A stretch of DNA of 64,000 bases from the NCBI GenBank assembly GCA_012064385.1, contig QRDG01001860.1, positions 1 to 64,000 of the forward strand, written 5' to 3'. Under the pieces are notes generated by a model that ran no database searches, was not told the origin of the DNA, and saw only the letters and a program-made list of their open reading frames with translations. The position numbers were made by a program, and so were the translations under genes. This document shows positions 54,560-64,000 of this stretch, one piece after another. The first letter of the stretch is position 1, and each line of letters starts with the position of its first letter. This DNA is from Puccinellia tenuiflora (lineage: Eukaryota; Streptophyta; Magnoliopsida; Poales; Poaceae).

Positions 54560-55140
54560 GGCCGCGGCCGGATGGTCATTGCAGAGCGACGAGGGGGGCT
54601 TCGGTCATGCACCACAGGGAGATGAGGGAGCAGGGGCGCACGGACTGTGCTCGCCGGCACGGGCTCGAGACATGGACGGAGACGAGGCGACAGGAGGCGG
54701 CCATGTTCAATGGCGAAGCGGACGCAGAGGGAGAGCATGCCAGCGGAGATGGTGAACAACACGTAGCAGGGGAGGGCAGCAGGATGACGACGCAGGCGAG
54801 CGCGGACACGCCGGTGCCGGCCAGGAGCGGGCCAAGGAGGAGCGGCGCATGGACTCGAAACGGGAGACATGCGGCTGATGGTAGGGCGTGTCCTCGAGGC
54901 GGGCGGCATCACGCGTGAGGACGGAGACCCGCGCGCCCTCCCTCGCGGCGGTCGTGGCCAGGGCGAGCCCAATGCTGCTGGATCCACGGAGCAGGAGCCG
55001 GGGACGGCGGCCTGCCGCGCGCCGCCAGAGCTTGGAGGTGGAGGAGGGCTGCTGAAGCACAAGAGGTCCATCGGGCTAAGGAGATGGTTCCAGAAGGCGG
55101 CCCACAGTGTTGCCGACTTAGGGCTCATGGCAAGGCCCAG
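54560..55140 (-). pseudogene. Captured short-chain dehydrogenase fragment
   Basis: On the minus strand 54889-55009 reads RRPRLLLRGSSSIGLALATT then AAREGARVSVLTRDAARLED. This is the NAD(P)-binding start of a classical short-chain dehydrogenase, with the glycine-rich turn altered from TGGSSGIG to RGSSSIG. The wording is closest to plant 3-ketodihydrosphingosine reductases as I recall them; that is an inference. After it the frame runs into unrelated Pro/Arg/Ser-rich text. The YxxxK active site is absent, so this is a passenger fragment. Confidence 0.5.
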
Positions 55141-55145
55141 GCCAT

Positions 55146-55855
55146 TGATGCGTGTAAATTATACGCATCTTTATTCACTGTTTATACCGTATCCTTGTCA
55201 TTTATTTACAAGATATTGGCTATACACCTGCCACTAATCACTAATGTGCAATCAATTACAAATCCCTTTGTCATGATTTTTTCTGCAATTTTGGACATGG
55301 AAATCACTGGAAATCTGGACTAAAAGGAAGGAAATGATCAAGAAAATAAATTACAAGTCAAGATGACTTCGAACCAAGCGTAACGACTGGCGGTACGGTG
55401 GCGACCGACTGACGTGGGTACACCTTTCGGGTGTGCCACCGTGGACTACCCTCGTGCGGAAAAGAGTAAAAGGCCCATTGGTTATTAGGCCCAGGAAGGA
55501 GGCCCCGAAGGAAAGGCTGGAGATACTAGGCCCAGATGTAAACCTAGTCGGTATAGGATCCGAAACCCCGTCCCACTATTTAAGGACGGGGAGGGCCGCC
55601 GACCTAGGGGACGTTCATACTCACCACCAGAAACCCTAGCGAGATTGAATCTCTTGATCTCGCCATTGTAATCGAACTGTAAGCTCCATCATCAATTCCA
55701 GACAAGCAGGACGTAGGGCTTTTACCTTCGGGGGCCTGAACCTGGGTAAATCTTGCTTGTCAGCCGACGGATCCACCAGTACCACCATCTTCTTCTCTCG
55801 TTCTCTCAACCCAAGGATGTCATCCAAGGGATTTAGCGTGGTAACCCCACGTCAA
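55146..55855 (+). repeat. Gypsy 5' LTR
   Basis: Starts TGATGCGTGTAAATTATACG, whose first 24 bases form a near-palindrome, and ends CCCCACGTCA directly before the primer-binding site. A TATTTAAGG box lies near 55578. The stretch GGGGCCTGAACCTGGGTAAA at about 55730 is typical of the R-U5 part of grass Gypsy LTRs. The 3' partner is not in the window, so the boundaries rest on TG/CA and the binding site. Confidence 0.7.
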
Positions 55856-55873
55856 TTGGCACCGTCTATGGGA
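55856..55873 (+). other. Gypsy primer-binding site
   Basis: ATTGGCACCGTCTATGGG immediately after the LTR, the common form of the tRNA primer site in plant Gypsy elements (more usually TTGGCGCCGTCTGTGGG). The gag ATG lies inside it at 55868. Confidence 0.65.
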
Positions 55874-58503
55874 AAGACTGGTGCTGGATCTACGGATTCG
55901 GCGACTTCATCAACAACCATCGGCGACTCGCCGGATCTGCAACAGCCGATCTACTTCGGTTCCCTAGGTTTTCACCCACACTCTCCAGTCATGCAATCGG
56001 CTTTCGAGGACCTGCAAGCTGGCGTGGAGACGAGCTTTGGCAAGATACGCTTCTATGTCAACAAGTGGGGCACGCTCCGCCTCACGGACGCACCTCCTTT
56101 TGTATCGGAGGAACCCGCCGCTTCATCGACTTCATCGGCGGAAGTCGCAACTTCATCGACTGCACCGGTGGACGTCCTGCCAGCCTGCGCGGATTTCGCG
56201 GAGGAAACGCTCAACAAACCTGCGTCGCCTTTGGCTGCAGCATCGCGATCTACATCGCCAACCATCGACTTCGTGCGCACGTCCGAGGCATCGGTCATGC
56301 CATACACTTCATCTACTCCGTCAAGCCCTGCGTACTCCATCAGCGGAGCCTCGGCGACCTTCGAGTCCGCCTTCAGTGACGACTCAGACGATCAGACACC
56401 GTATCTCTGGCCGATCGAGGTATACATGACGGTGCCCGCAGGAGGAGGAGCATCAGGACCTGGAGAAACAGCCGCGGTAGGAGCCGCAGCTGCCGCTGCC
56501 ACCGTGGCCGCAAGGACGGCAGCCGCAAACACGGAGGCTGAAGTAAACGCTCTGCCTAATGGGGGCGCACAGCCGAACTACCCATATGTCGTCACCCTGC
56601 AGAACGGGCGGACCCAGCTTCACATCAACCAGGCTATGGGTGAAAAAGCAATCAAGGCTGTAGCAGACGGCAAACCGGCGGCCGACCCGACACTAGAAGA
56701 CCTGCGTGCTACCAGTACCTGCTGTGGCAGGAAAGTCTCAAGCTGGAAGTTGCGAAGGCAGAGCTGGCAGAGCGCAGAAGGCAGGCCAGCATATCGAGTG
56801 CGCGGCGGGCAGGTCTGTCCGTCCAATCTTCAGGGCGATCTCGTGACCCCCAAGCACAGCCTCGGTTCTTGCGGATACTAGAGGCAGATCGGAACAACGT
56901 CGCCCGTAATCTGGAGGCGTCCTTCATGTCTGTGGACGAGCAGGGAATCCCTATCCCCAAGACTACCTCCGGCGTCCTAATGTCGGTGGCCACGTACCTC
57001 CAGGCTACACAGCCGCCAGAGGGCGACCCGCGGGCGGCTTTGCACCGCCAACAAATCAAGAACCTCGGCACAGTGGGGACGACGTTGGAAGTCGAGGCGC
57101 CACAACCAGCTGCAACTGCAGCAGCTGGCAACAACAAGACAATCGCGCCACCCGCGACCGCCGAAACCGCGGTAATCGCGGGCATGAGGAGCGTTACCAG
57201 CTTACCGAAGGCGAAGATGCGCGCAATGCCATCATGCATAACAAGGTCACCAGGAACCGCTCCAGGCGAGCAGCTCAAGAGGAAGAAAGCGACAGCTCAT
57301 TGTTCGAGGACGAACTCGAGCCCTGCGGCGCACTATGCTTCACTCGACGCATCCGGGAGACCAGAATGCCGAAAGGATTCAGGTTAACCTCGGAAACCCC
57401 CAAGTATGATGGCTTGCAAGAACCATCTGCCTGGTTGGAGGACTATGTGACGGCAGTAACCTGCCAGAGAGGATCAACGTCTACTGCCATGCAGTATATA
57501 CAACTCATGCTCTCGGGATCGGCTCGAGCCTGGCTCAAGAGCCTACCGAGAGGCGCATACACCTGCTGGGAAGACTTCAAAGAGGACTTCGTCCGCAATT
57601 TCATCGGCACATACAAGAGACCTGCCTCATTCGAGGAGCTGCGAGCCTGCAAGCAGCGTGAAGATGAGACGCTGCGCGAGTACATCCAGCGATGGACTCT
57701 CCTCCGCAACGCGACGGAGAAGATATCGGAAGACAATGCCATATACGCGTTCACCCGAGGAGTCTATCGGGTCGAGCTTCGGGAAACGTTTGGTCGAGTG
57801 AAGCCCAAGACCATCGCCCACCTCATGCAGATAGCCAATGAGTGGGCGGATGGCGAAGATTACATACGCAATGAGCGCACTGGCACACCTGGTAACAACA
57901 GCGACCAAGTCGCGTGTCTACGAGGACACGGAGGGCATGGAACTCGTGGCAGCAGGTTTTACTAATAGCCGCGAGCAAAGAAACCGTGATGACAGTCGCG
58001 ACGAGTGAGACAGTCGAACAACCGGTTACAAGGGCAACAAAGAAGTCAAGCGCGAATGGCGGCCGCGAGAGTCGCGAGGTGGTCGAGCTCCACGACCTCC
58101 CCCAATGCTCCATGACGCGTGCCGATTCCACATGTTCAGGGATGAGAATGGTGTTCTCACGTCCAAGCACCTCCTCAAGGACTGCGAAAAGTTCCAAGAC
58201 CTCCATGCACAGTACGCACAGCTCCTTTTGCAGCAGCAACAGCAGGCACAGGCGGTACCGGGGGCATTGGCTGTGGGAGCGCCGCACGCTCCACCATTTC
58301 CTCTGGGACACATGGCGGGTGCAGTCCAGTACCAGCCACAAATAGAAGAGCCAAAATCTGATGGGGATGCTTACCCAAAGCTCGTGGGTCGCATATTCAT
58401 GATCCAGAAGGGACGTCCCTCGAATCGGGACCAAAAACTCATAACAAGGCAGGTCCACCTTGCCGTCAAATCACCACCTGCGGTACCAGAGTACCTCAAC
58501 TGA
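55868..58503 (+). pseudogene. Gypsy gag region, frameshifted
   Basis: A low-complexity Ala/Ser/Thr-rich N-terminus runs from ATG at 55868. It shifts frame near 56710 into YQYLLWQESLKLEVAKAEL and again near 57120 into HEERYQLTEGEDARNAIMHN. The retrotransposon gag domain spans about 57360-57870 (LSGSARAWLKSLPRGAYTCW, EDFKEDFVRNFIGTYKRP, ADGEDYIRNERTG). Another frameshift near 57905 leads to a TGA at 58007 (Arg CGA expected), then FHMFRDENGVLTSKHLLKDC and a Gln-rich run. It ends PEYLN-TGA at 58501, where Trp is expected. No CCHC knuckle is evident. Confidence 0.75.
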
Positions 58504-58604
58504 TCACAGGCCAGCATAACATTCACAAGGGACGATCATCCACCTCGAGTCCCGCAGCCGGGCCACTCAGCCCTTGTTTTGGACGCACAGGTCGGAGGCT
58601 CGCC

Positions 58605-61600
58605 ATGAGCCGTGTGTTCATGGATGGCGGCAGCGGAATCAACATCATGTTCACTGCCACGCTGCGCGGAATGAATATACTGACGACAAACCTGGCGCCT
58701 TCCGTCAACACCTTCCACGGCATAGTACCAGGGAGACCAGTCTATCCCTTGGGTACGATCTCACTCGACGCGATCTTTGGTGAGCCAACCAACTTTCGGA
58801 AGGAGAAGATAGAGTTCGAGGTGGTTGACTGGAATTCGCAGTACAATGTCATCCTGGGACGACCGGCGTTCGCACGGTTCATGGCGGTGCCACATTATGC
58901 GTACCTGAAGCTGAAGATGCCGGGACCCTACGGGACAATCACCGTCAGCGGAGACTTCGAGCGATCCGACAAGTGCGATCGCAAGTTCAACAAGAGCTCT
59001 GAGTCCTTCGGGGCGTAGGAGCAGCTCTAGGAGTTGGCACTCACCAACGCCCGCACCCTCTTTCCAGAGGGCAAACAATCAGCGTCAGACTCTACCTTCA
59101 ATGCGATAAATGACACAAGGGAGCATCAGGTGCACCCGACGGACCCCAAGAAGACGGTCCTCGTATCGACGAGCTTGCCTTCCGCATAGGAAAGCGTGCT
59201 CGTCGAGTTCCTACGTGAGAACTGGGAGATTTTCGCCTGGTGTCCAGCCGACATGCCAGGCATACCCAGGGAATTCGCCGAGCACGCCCTCCAGATCCTG
59301 CCCAATGCGAGGCCCGTCAAGCAAACGATGCGCCGCTTTGCGGAGCCGAAGCGCCTCGCCATTGGGCAAGAAATCGACAGGCTCCTAGCAGCCAACTTCA
59401 TTCGGGAGATCAAGAAGTCTGATTGGGTCGCCAACCCAGTCCTGGTGCCAAAGAAAAACACAGACATACTATGCATGTGTGTCGACTTCACTTCGTTAAA
59501 CAAGTGTTGTCCAAAAGATCATTTTCCACTGCCTCGAATCGACCAAATTGTCGACTCGACTGCAGGCTGTGCGCGCCTCTGCTTCCTGGATGCCTATTCA
59601 GGCTACAACCAGATCAGGGTGAAGAAGGAAGACAAATAGAAAACAACATTCATCACACCCTTTGGTGTTTACTGTTACATGACGATGCCCTTCGGGCTGA
59701 AGAACGCGGGTGCCACATACCAGCGTATGATGCAGAACTTCCTAAAGAAGCAAATCGGACGCAATGTCCAGGTGTACGTTGACGACGTCATCGTCAAGTC
59801 CTAGGAGGAAGAGACACTCCTTGACGACCTCCGCGAAACATTCGCCACACTGAAGAAATACACCATCAAGCTGAACCCTACCAAGTGTGTGTTCGGCATG
59901 CCAGCCGGGCAACTACTAGGCTACCTCGTATCTGCGCGAGGCATTGAAGCAAACCCGGAGAAAATACAGGCGCTCCTGAAGATGCCGGCACCGTCGAAGC
60001 TCAGGGATGTGCAGCAGCTCTCTGGAAGGATAGCATCACTCAGCCGATTCATTAGTAGGCTTGGGGAGAAGGCGCTCCCGTTCTACCACCTGATGAAGAA
60101 GACAGACCGCTTCGAGTGGACCGAAGAAGCCCAAGCCGCCTTCGTTGACCTCAAGCGCACCCTATCAACACCACCAGTACTGGTGCCACCACACGAAAAG
60201 GAGCCGCTGTATCTCTATATAGCGGCCACAAACAGGGTAGTCAGCACGGTGTTGGTGGTCGAGCGGGCTGAGAAAGGAAAAGCTCATAGAGTGCAGAGAC
60301 CAATATATTATCTCAGCGAGGTGTTGTCTCAATCGAAGCAGAGATAGCCACACTATCAGAAGCTAGCGTATGGGGTATTCATGACCTCGCGCAAGGTGGC
60401 ACACTACTTCCAAGAGCACCCTATCACGGTGGTGAGCGCGGCTCCCCTAAGTGACATACTAAACAACTCCAAAGCGACAGGCAGAGTCGCCAAATGGAGC
60501 ATCGAATTAGGTCCTCTAGACCTAACATATAAACACCCAACAGCAATCAAGGCACAAGTCCTCCCCGACTTCACGACAGAGTGGATGGAGATGCAGTTGC
60601 CATCGGTGCCCGATACGTCCAGCTCATGGACCATGTATTTCGATGGGTCCAAGAGGAACGAAGGGGCAGGAGAAGGTGTTATCCTGATATCACCCAAAGG
60701 CGACAAGCTGCGTTATGTGCTATAGATGGACTTCGAGAAGCCATCCAACAACGAAGCAGAATATGAAGCCTTGATCCATGGGATGAAGATGGCCAAGGAG
60801 TGCGGTGCTGATCGCCTGATGATATACGGAGACTCGAACCTGGTCGTGCAACAGACCATGAAGGAGTGCGATGCAACAACAGAGAACATGATAGCATACA
60901 GGAACCTGTACAACATCATGGAAGGGAGCTTCGACGGTTGCGAGCTTCGCCATATCGGGCGAGCAAGCAACGAGGAGGCAGACACCCTGGCCAACATTGG
61001 GTCCTTGAAACTCAAGGTACCCCCCGGAGTCTTCCTTGAGAAGATAAACAAAAGATCTATCAAGGTCAAGCAGCCTGCGGCTCCCTCTACACCGGCAACC
61101 GGGACTGCAGCTGCAAGCGACGACGCAACTCCAGCAGCAGAACCCGCAATCGAAGTTTTCCTCATCGAGCCCATATGGACAAAGCCATTCCTGGCGTATA
61201 TACTCCGGCAGGAGCTTCCAAAGACACAATCGAAGCACGGCGTATCACTCGCCGTGCCAAAGCATTTACAATAATCGGCGGAGAGCTGTACAAGCGCAGC
61301 ATATCAGGCATCCTGCAGAGGTGTATCGCACCAGAGGACGGCAAGGCCATGCTTCTTGAGATCCACGCCGGCACGTGTGGACATCATGCTAGCAGCAGAG
61401 CCTTAGTCGCCAAGGCTCTGCGTGCTGGATTCTACTGTCCCACGGCGTTGCAGGACGCCGAGGACATGGTCAGGCGATGTATCGGCTGCCAGAAATTCGC
61501 AACGCGACCCCATGCACCGTCGTCAGAACTGAAGACAATACCTTTGGCGTGGCCTTTCGCCCAGTGGGGACTCGACATGGTCGGGCCACTGCGCAAATCC

Positions 61601-62410
61601 TCAAGAGGAGGACACACACATCTACTGGTGGCTGTCGATAAATTCACCAAGTGGATAGAGGCCGTGCCAATTACCAACTGCGTAGCTACTTCAGCTATCA
61701 ACTTCATCAAGTCCATCATGTTCCGTTTTGGGGTGCCTCACAACATCATCATGGACAATGGAACAAACTTCACAGCCGAGGAGTTCCAAGAGTTCTGCCA
61801 GGAGACGGGCATTAAGCTAAACTACACTTCCGTTGCCCACCCGCAATCTAATGGGCAGGTGGAAAAAGCAAACGGCCTTGTATGCAGTGGCATCAAGAAG
61901 CGCCTCCTGGTGTCACTCAGGTGCATAGCAGGAGCTTGGGTAGAGGAGTTACCATCGGTGCTATGGAGTTTGCGCACCACGCCCAATAGATCCACGTAGT
62001 ACACGCCGTTCTTCATGGTGTACGGAGCAGAGGCAGTCCTGCCACACGACATACTCTTCGATGCACCTCGCATCGTCGCGTACGACGAAGATGACGCTGA
62101 AGCCGCACTCGAAGACGACGTCGACTTGCTGGATGAGGCCCGGGACATCGCACTCTCCCGAACGGCTATCTACCAGCAGAACCTCCGCAACTACCACAAC
62201 AGGAGGCTGCGCACAAGAGCCTTTGTCGAAGGAGACCTGGTACTCAGGCTCAAACAGAAGAAGGTGCACAAGCTCGCCTCCCCATGGGAGGGACCCTTTA
62301 TCATCGCCGAGGTCATCGGTGGAGGCGCGTACCGCCTGTAGGACCCGAAAACAGACGAACTCATCCGTAACCCCTGGAACGCGGCGCAACTGCGACGCTT
62401 CTATGCGTAG
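58605..62410 (+). pseudogene. Gypsy pol: protease, RT, RNase H, second RNase H, integrase
   Basis: Protease has VFMDGGSGINIMF near 58615. RT (about 59220-59930) has FCFLDAYSGYNQI-type text, FITPFGVYCYMTMPFGLKNA and YVDDVIVKS near 59772. The RT-linked RNase H spans about 60000-60480. A second, archaeal-type RNase H has MYFDGSKRNEGAGEGVIL and NNEAEYEALIHGMKMA (60630-61010). Integrase (61260-62100) has the HHCC finger (HAGTCGHH...CIGCQKF) and catalytic D, D and E in WGLDMVGPL, IMDNGTNF and SNGQVEKANG. The tail has a chromodomain-free KLASPWEGPFIIAEV motif. One frameshift lies near 61220. Nine in-frame stops, all TAG, interrupt it at 59016, 59028, 59187, 59637, 59802, 60345, 60723, 61997 and 62339. 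The TAG at 62408 is probably the natural end. Confidence 0.9.
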
Positions 62411-62747
62411 CACATCTATCAAAGGCTGGTCAGCCACCTCTGTAAACATTAGAGACTATGTCTCCAGCAATAAAGCACAATGTTCCTCTATCATACGAGC
62501 CAACACAAAGCACACAAAATAAGCACCCGAAAGGGCAAAACATCATACCCAGCTCCCGGAGGTAGCACCTGATGCTCGGGGGCTACATCGGTCGAGCATA
62601 AATCATCCCCTGCCTTAGCAGCACACCGACGCTCAGGTGCGGCGCTAAGTAAAGGCAAAAAGAGAACAAACTCTATATACAAAACAACTCCAAGCTATAC
62701 AAAGCAAGCATACAAGTTTTCTGCAATATGTTCGCACAAACAAAAAA
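62411..62747. other. Spacer between pol and the antisense ORF region
   Basis: AT-moderate, with no coding signal on either strand. It contains AGCACCCGAAAGGGCAAA and GCTCGGGGGCTACAT-like text often seen downstream of pol in grass Gypsy elements. Confidence 0.45.
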
Positions 62748-64000
62748 TCAGTCTACAGGCTCGTCCTTCGGAAACCGCGGCGCCACATAGTCCGAGTAAA
62801 TCTCGGTGTCGCGCTCGAGCTTCCTAATTAACCTGACAGCTACATCTTCTACGGCACGATAATGGGTGTCCATTGGCGTAGGCTCCCCGTCTTCCCTGTT
62901 GGGACTTCTTCTATTCCCCTCAGGATGAGATACGGGTGTCGACGGTGAACAAAGGCTAAGGCATACGTCGCACCACTGACAAGTTGCGTCCGGATGAAAC
63001 TCTGCGCAGCCTGGCCATTGCGGAATCACGCCATGAGAGCCTCGAGACCCTGTGGCTACGGATCCAGGGGGAACATCGCCTTGTACACAAGCGGCAGTGT
63101 AGAACGACACGCTCCAGCAAAGGACGTCACCTAGCTTATGCGATCTTGGAGAACAGCCAGCACCCGACCTCGTGAGGGGTCCGACCAAAACGAGGTGGTG
63201 TCACGCCCGACAACCTCGGCAACACGGCGAAGTCGACTCTCCACCCGACCGGCCTCAGCTTGAGGGTCCTGTTGTACACCTGCATACAAAGGAAAGATGA
63301 AGCAACCAAGGAAACGAATGACGTCAAAAGACTCGGGGGCTTGCAGCCACTTACAAAGTAGGTCATTGCTGGCTTTTTCCAACTCCTCAAGAAGGAAAGC
63401 TTCTCGTTCAGCGGGGCGAGGCTGCTTCGACTTAAGTACGGCCAAGGCACCCCGTGCCGCCCGCAGGTCTTGTTCAAGACTAGCACAACGATCTTGGAGC
63501 ATTATGATCCGATAATCCCCGGAATCACGGTTCCCGGAAGTGCAACCAGCAGTCGTGGCAGCATGAACCTGTGGCGCAGCATCAGAAGATGGAGTGGCAA
63601 CCGTTGGATTTACCTGTTAGCAAGCCAAGCAGCCAAGGATGAGATATTCTTCTTGAAGAAGGCCCGGGGGCTGGAAGAAGTTGCACGGCACAAAGACATC
63701 AAGACAAAGGTAAAAATTCATACAAAGTTGGCAACTAGCACAGTCATTACAAAAGGGCGATAGGCATCGCCACAGACAAAATACAAAAAGGGTGAAAAAT
63801 AGAAAGATAAACAGCTACTGCGAGCTCGCCGATTTCTTGGCCTTCTCCGCACGCTTCGCAGCTTGTTTCTCCAAGGTCTCAGTCAGCTTTTGCGCCAACT
63901 CGCGAGACCGCTCGGCGAAGCCGCTAAGAGCCATCGGCTTGCCATCGGGTCCGCGGGGCAGCCCAGACATAGCCTTGTCGAAGTCACCCTCGAAGCCGTG
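62748..64000 (-). pseudogene. Tat-type antisense ORF, partial
   Basis: Minus-strand coding pieces read from the right edge. 63815-64000 is open to the edge and reads GFEGDFDKAMSGLPRGPDGK then ERSRELAQKLTETLEKQAAK, ending ASSQ-TAG at 63815. 63131-63620 reads MLQDRCASLEQDLRAARGAL and LKSKQPRPAEREAFLLEELE, a coiled coil with splice-like borders (an acceptor before VNPTVATPSSD, a donor GTAAG after LLC). 62748-62900 ends YSDYVAPRFPKDEPVD. This matches the idea of the antisense gene described in Tat elements such as RIRE2 (putative gypsy-type transposon family). The pieces cannot be joined confidently here, and the start is off the window. Confidence 0.55.

Larger units (their letters stand above)
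54190..55145 (+). mobile_element. CACTA-3, left end, interrupted by the Gypsy element
   Basis: Starts CACTAGTAGGG, then has inverted copies of ACGCTACTAGTA / TACTAGTAGCGTG to about 54380, a typical CACTA subterminal set. The 3 bases before it are TAT. It then runs through an (ACT)n tract and a GC-rich passenger block until the Gypsy LTR at 55146. Its other half must lie beyond the window. Confidence 0.7.
55146..64000 (+). mobile_element. Tat-type Gypsy LTR retrotransposon, partial at the right edge
   Basis: 5' LTR, primer-binding site, gag, pol in the order PR-RT-RNase H-second RNase H-INT, and a minus-strand antisense ORF region. Integrase after RNase H is the Ty3/Gypsy order. The extra archaeal-type RNase H and the antisense ORF point to the Tat lineage. 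The coding part is broken by several frameshifts and at least ten stops. The 3' LTR is outside the window. Confidence 0.85.

Noticed and set aside
54334..54918. 194-codon plus-strand frame with a long Tyr run
   Set aside because: The Tyr run is the (ACT)n microsatellite read in one frame, and the start lies in CACTA subterminal repeats.
60165..61238. Minus-strand frames of 60-172 codons opposite the Gypsy RNase H and integrase
   Set aside because: They are shadows of the plus-strand pol, which shows ordered catalytic motifs.
1..64000. tRNA, rRNA or 5S genes
   Set aside because: I looked for cloverleaf box A/B text and rRNA-like conserved words and saw none beyond the tRNA-complementary primer sites. 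A tRNA or rRNA covariance search would settle it.

Overview
The window is a stack of nested plant transposable elements. I found no ordinary single-copy host gene in it. The organism is most likely a grass, possibly a pooid/Triticeae-type genome. Reasons: CACTA ends with CCGGGAC-type and TAGTAGCGTG-type subterminal repeats, a CTCCCTCCGTCCC-type Mariner/Stowaway terminus, a MULE with a FAR1-like transposase, and a Tat-type Gypsy element with an antisense ORF, all with plant GT-AG introns. The species cannot be fixed from sequence alone.

Layout. 1-5168: tandem multi-LTR array of a small non-coding LTR retroelement (six LTRs, six internal segments; it continues leftward out of the window). 5169-5671: AT-rich background repeat. 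5672-14188: CACTA-1 (TSD GGT), carrying captured gene fragments (UCH37-like, hemerythrin-like) and a nested 2.4-kb Mariner-like element (7599-9968). 14222-49378: a Helitron-like element of about 2.5 kb, split by everything in between. 14439-47047: a Mutator-like element (MULE; 9-bp TSD TAGATTAAT, 47-bp TIRs) of about 18.9 kb without its insert. It carries a broken FAR1/MURA transposase (+), a 22-exon Ulp1-type C48 protease gene (-) with a 2.3-kb intron filled by a ~30-bp minisatellite, and a small broken B3-like gene (-). 33292-47020: CACTA-2 (TSD TCA) sits about 24 bp inside the MULE's right end. It holds a decayed TNP2 transposase, an apparently intact seven-exon second protein ending in another Ulp1-type domain, and two duplicated cassettes with TATA boxes and long hairpins.

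49379-50453: background repeat again. 50454-52530: LINE-like unit with a two-zinc-knuckle gag-type ORF and no reverse transcriptase. 54190-55145: left end of CACTA-3 with an (ACT)n tract and a short-chain dehydrogenase fragment. 55146-64000: 5' LTR, gag, pol (PR-RT-RH-aRH-INT) and antisense ORF of a decayed Tat-type Gypsy element; the 3' LTR lies outside the window.

Relative ages follow from the nesting: background and LTR array, then CACTA-1 and the Helitron, then the MULE inside the Helitron, then CACTA-2 inside the MULE; the Gypsy element interrupts CACTA-3. The most interesting signals are the paired hairpin cassettes in CACTA-2, whose stems differ between copies but stay complementary; the protease and B3-like cargo of the MULE with its dispersed minisatellite; and the all-TAG nonsense pattern in the Gypsy pol.
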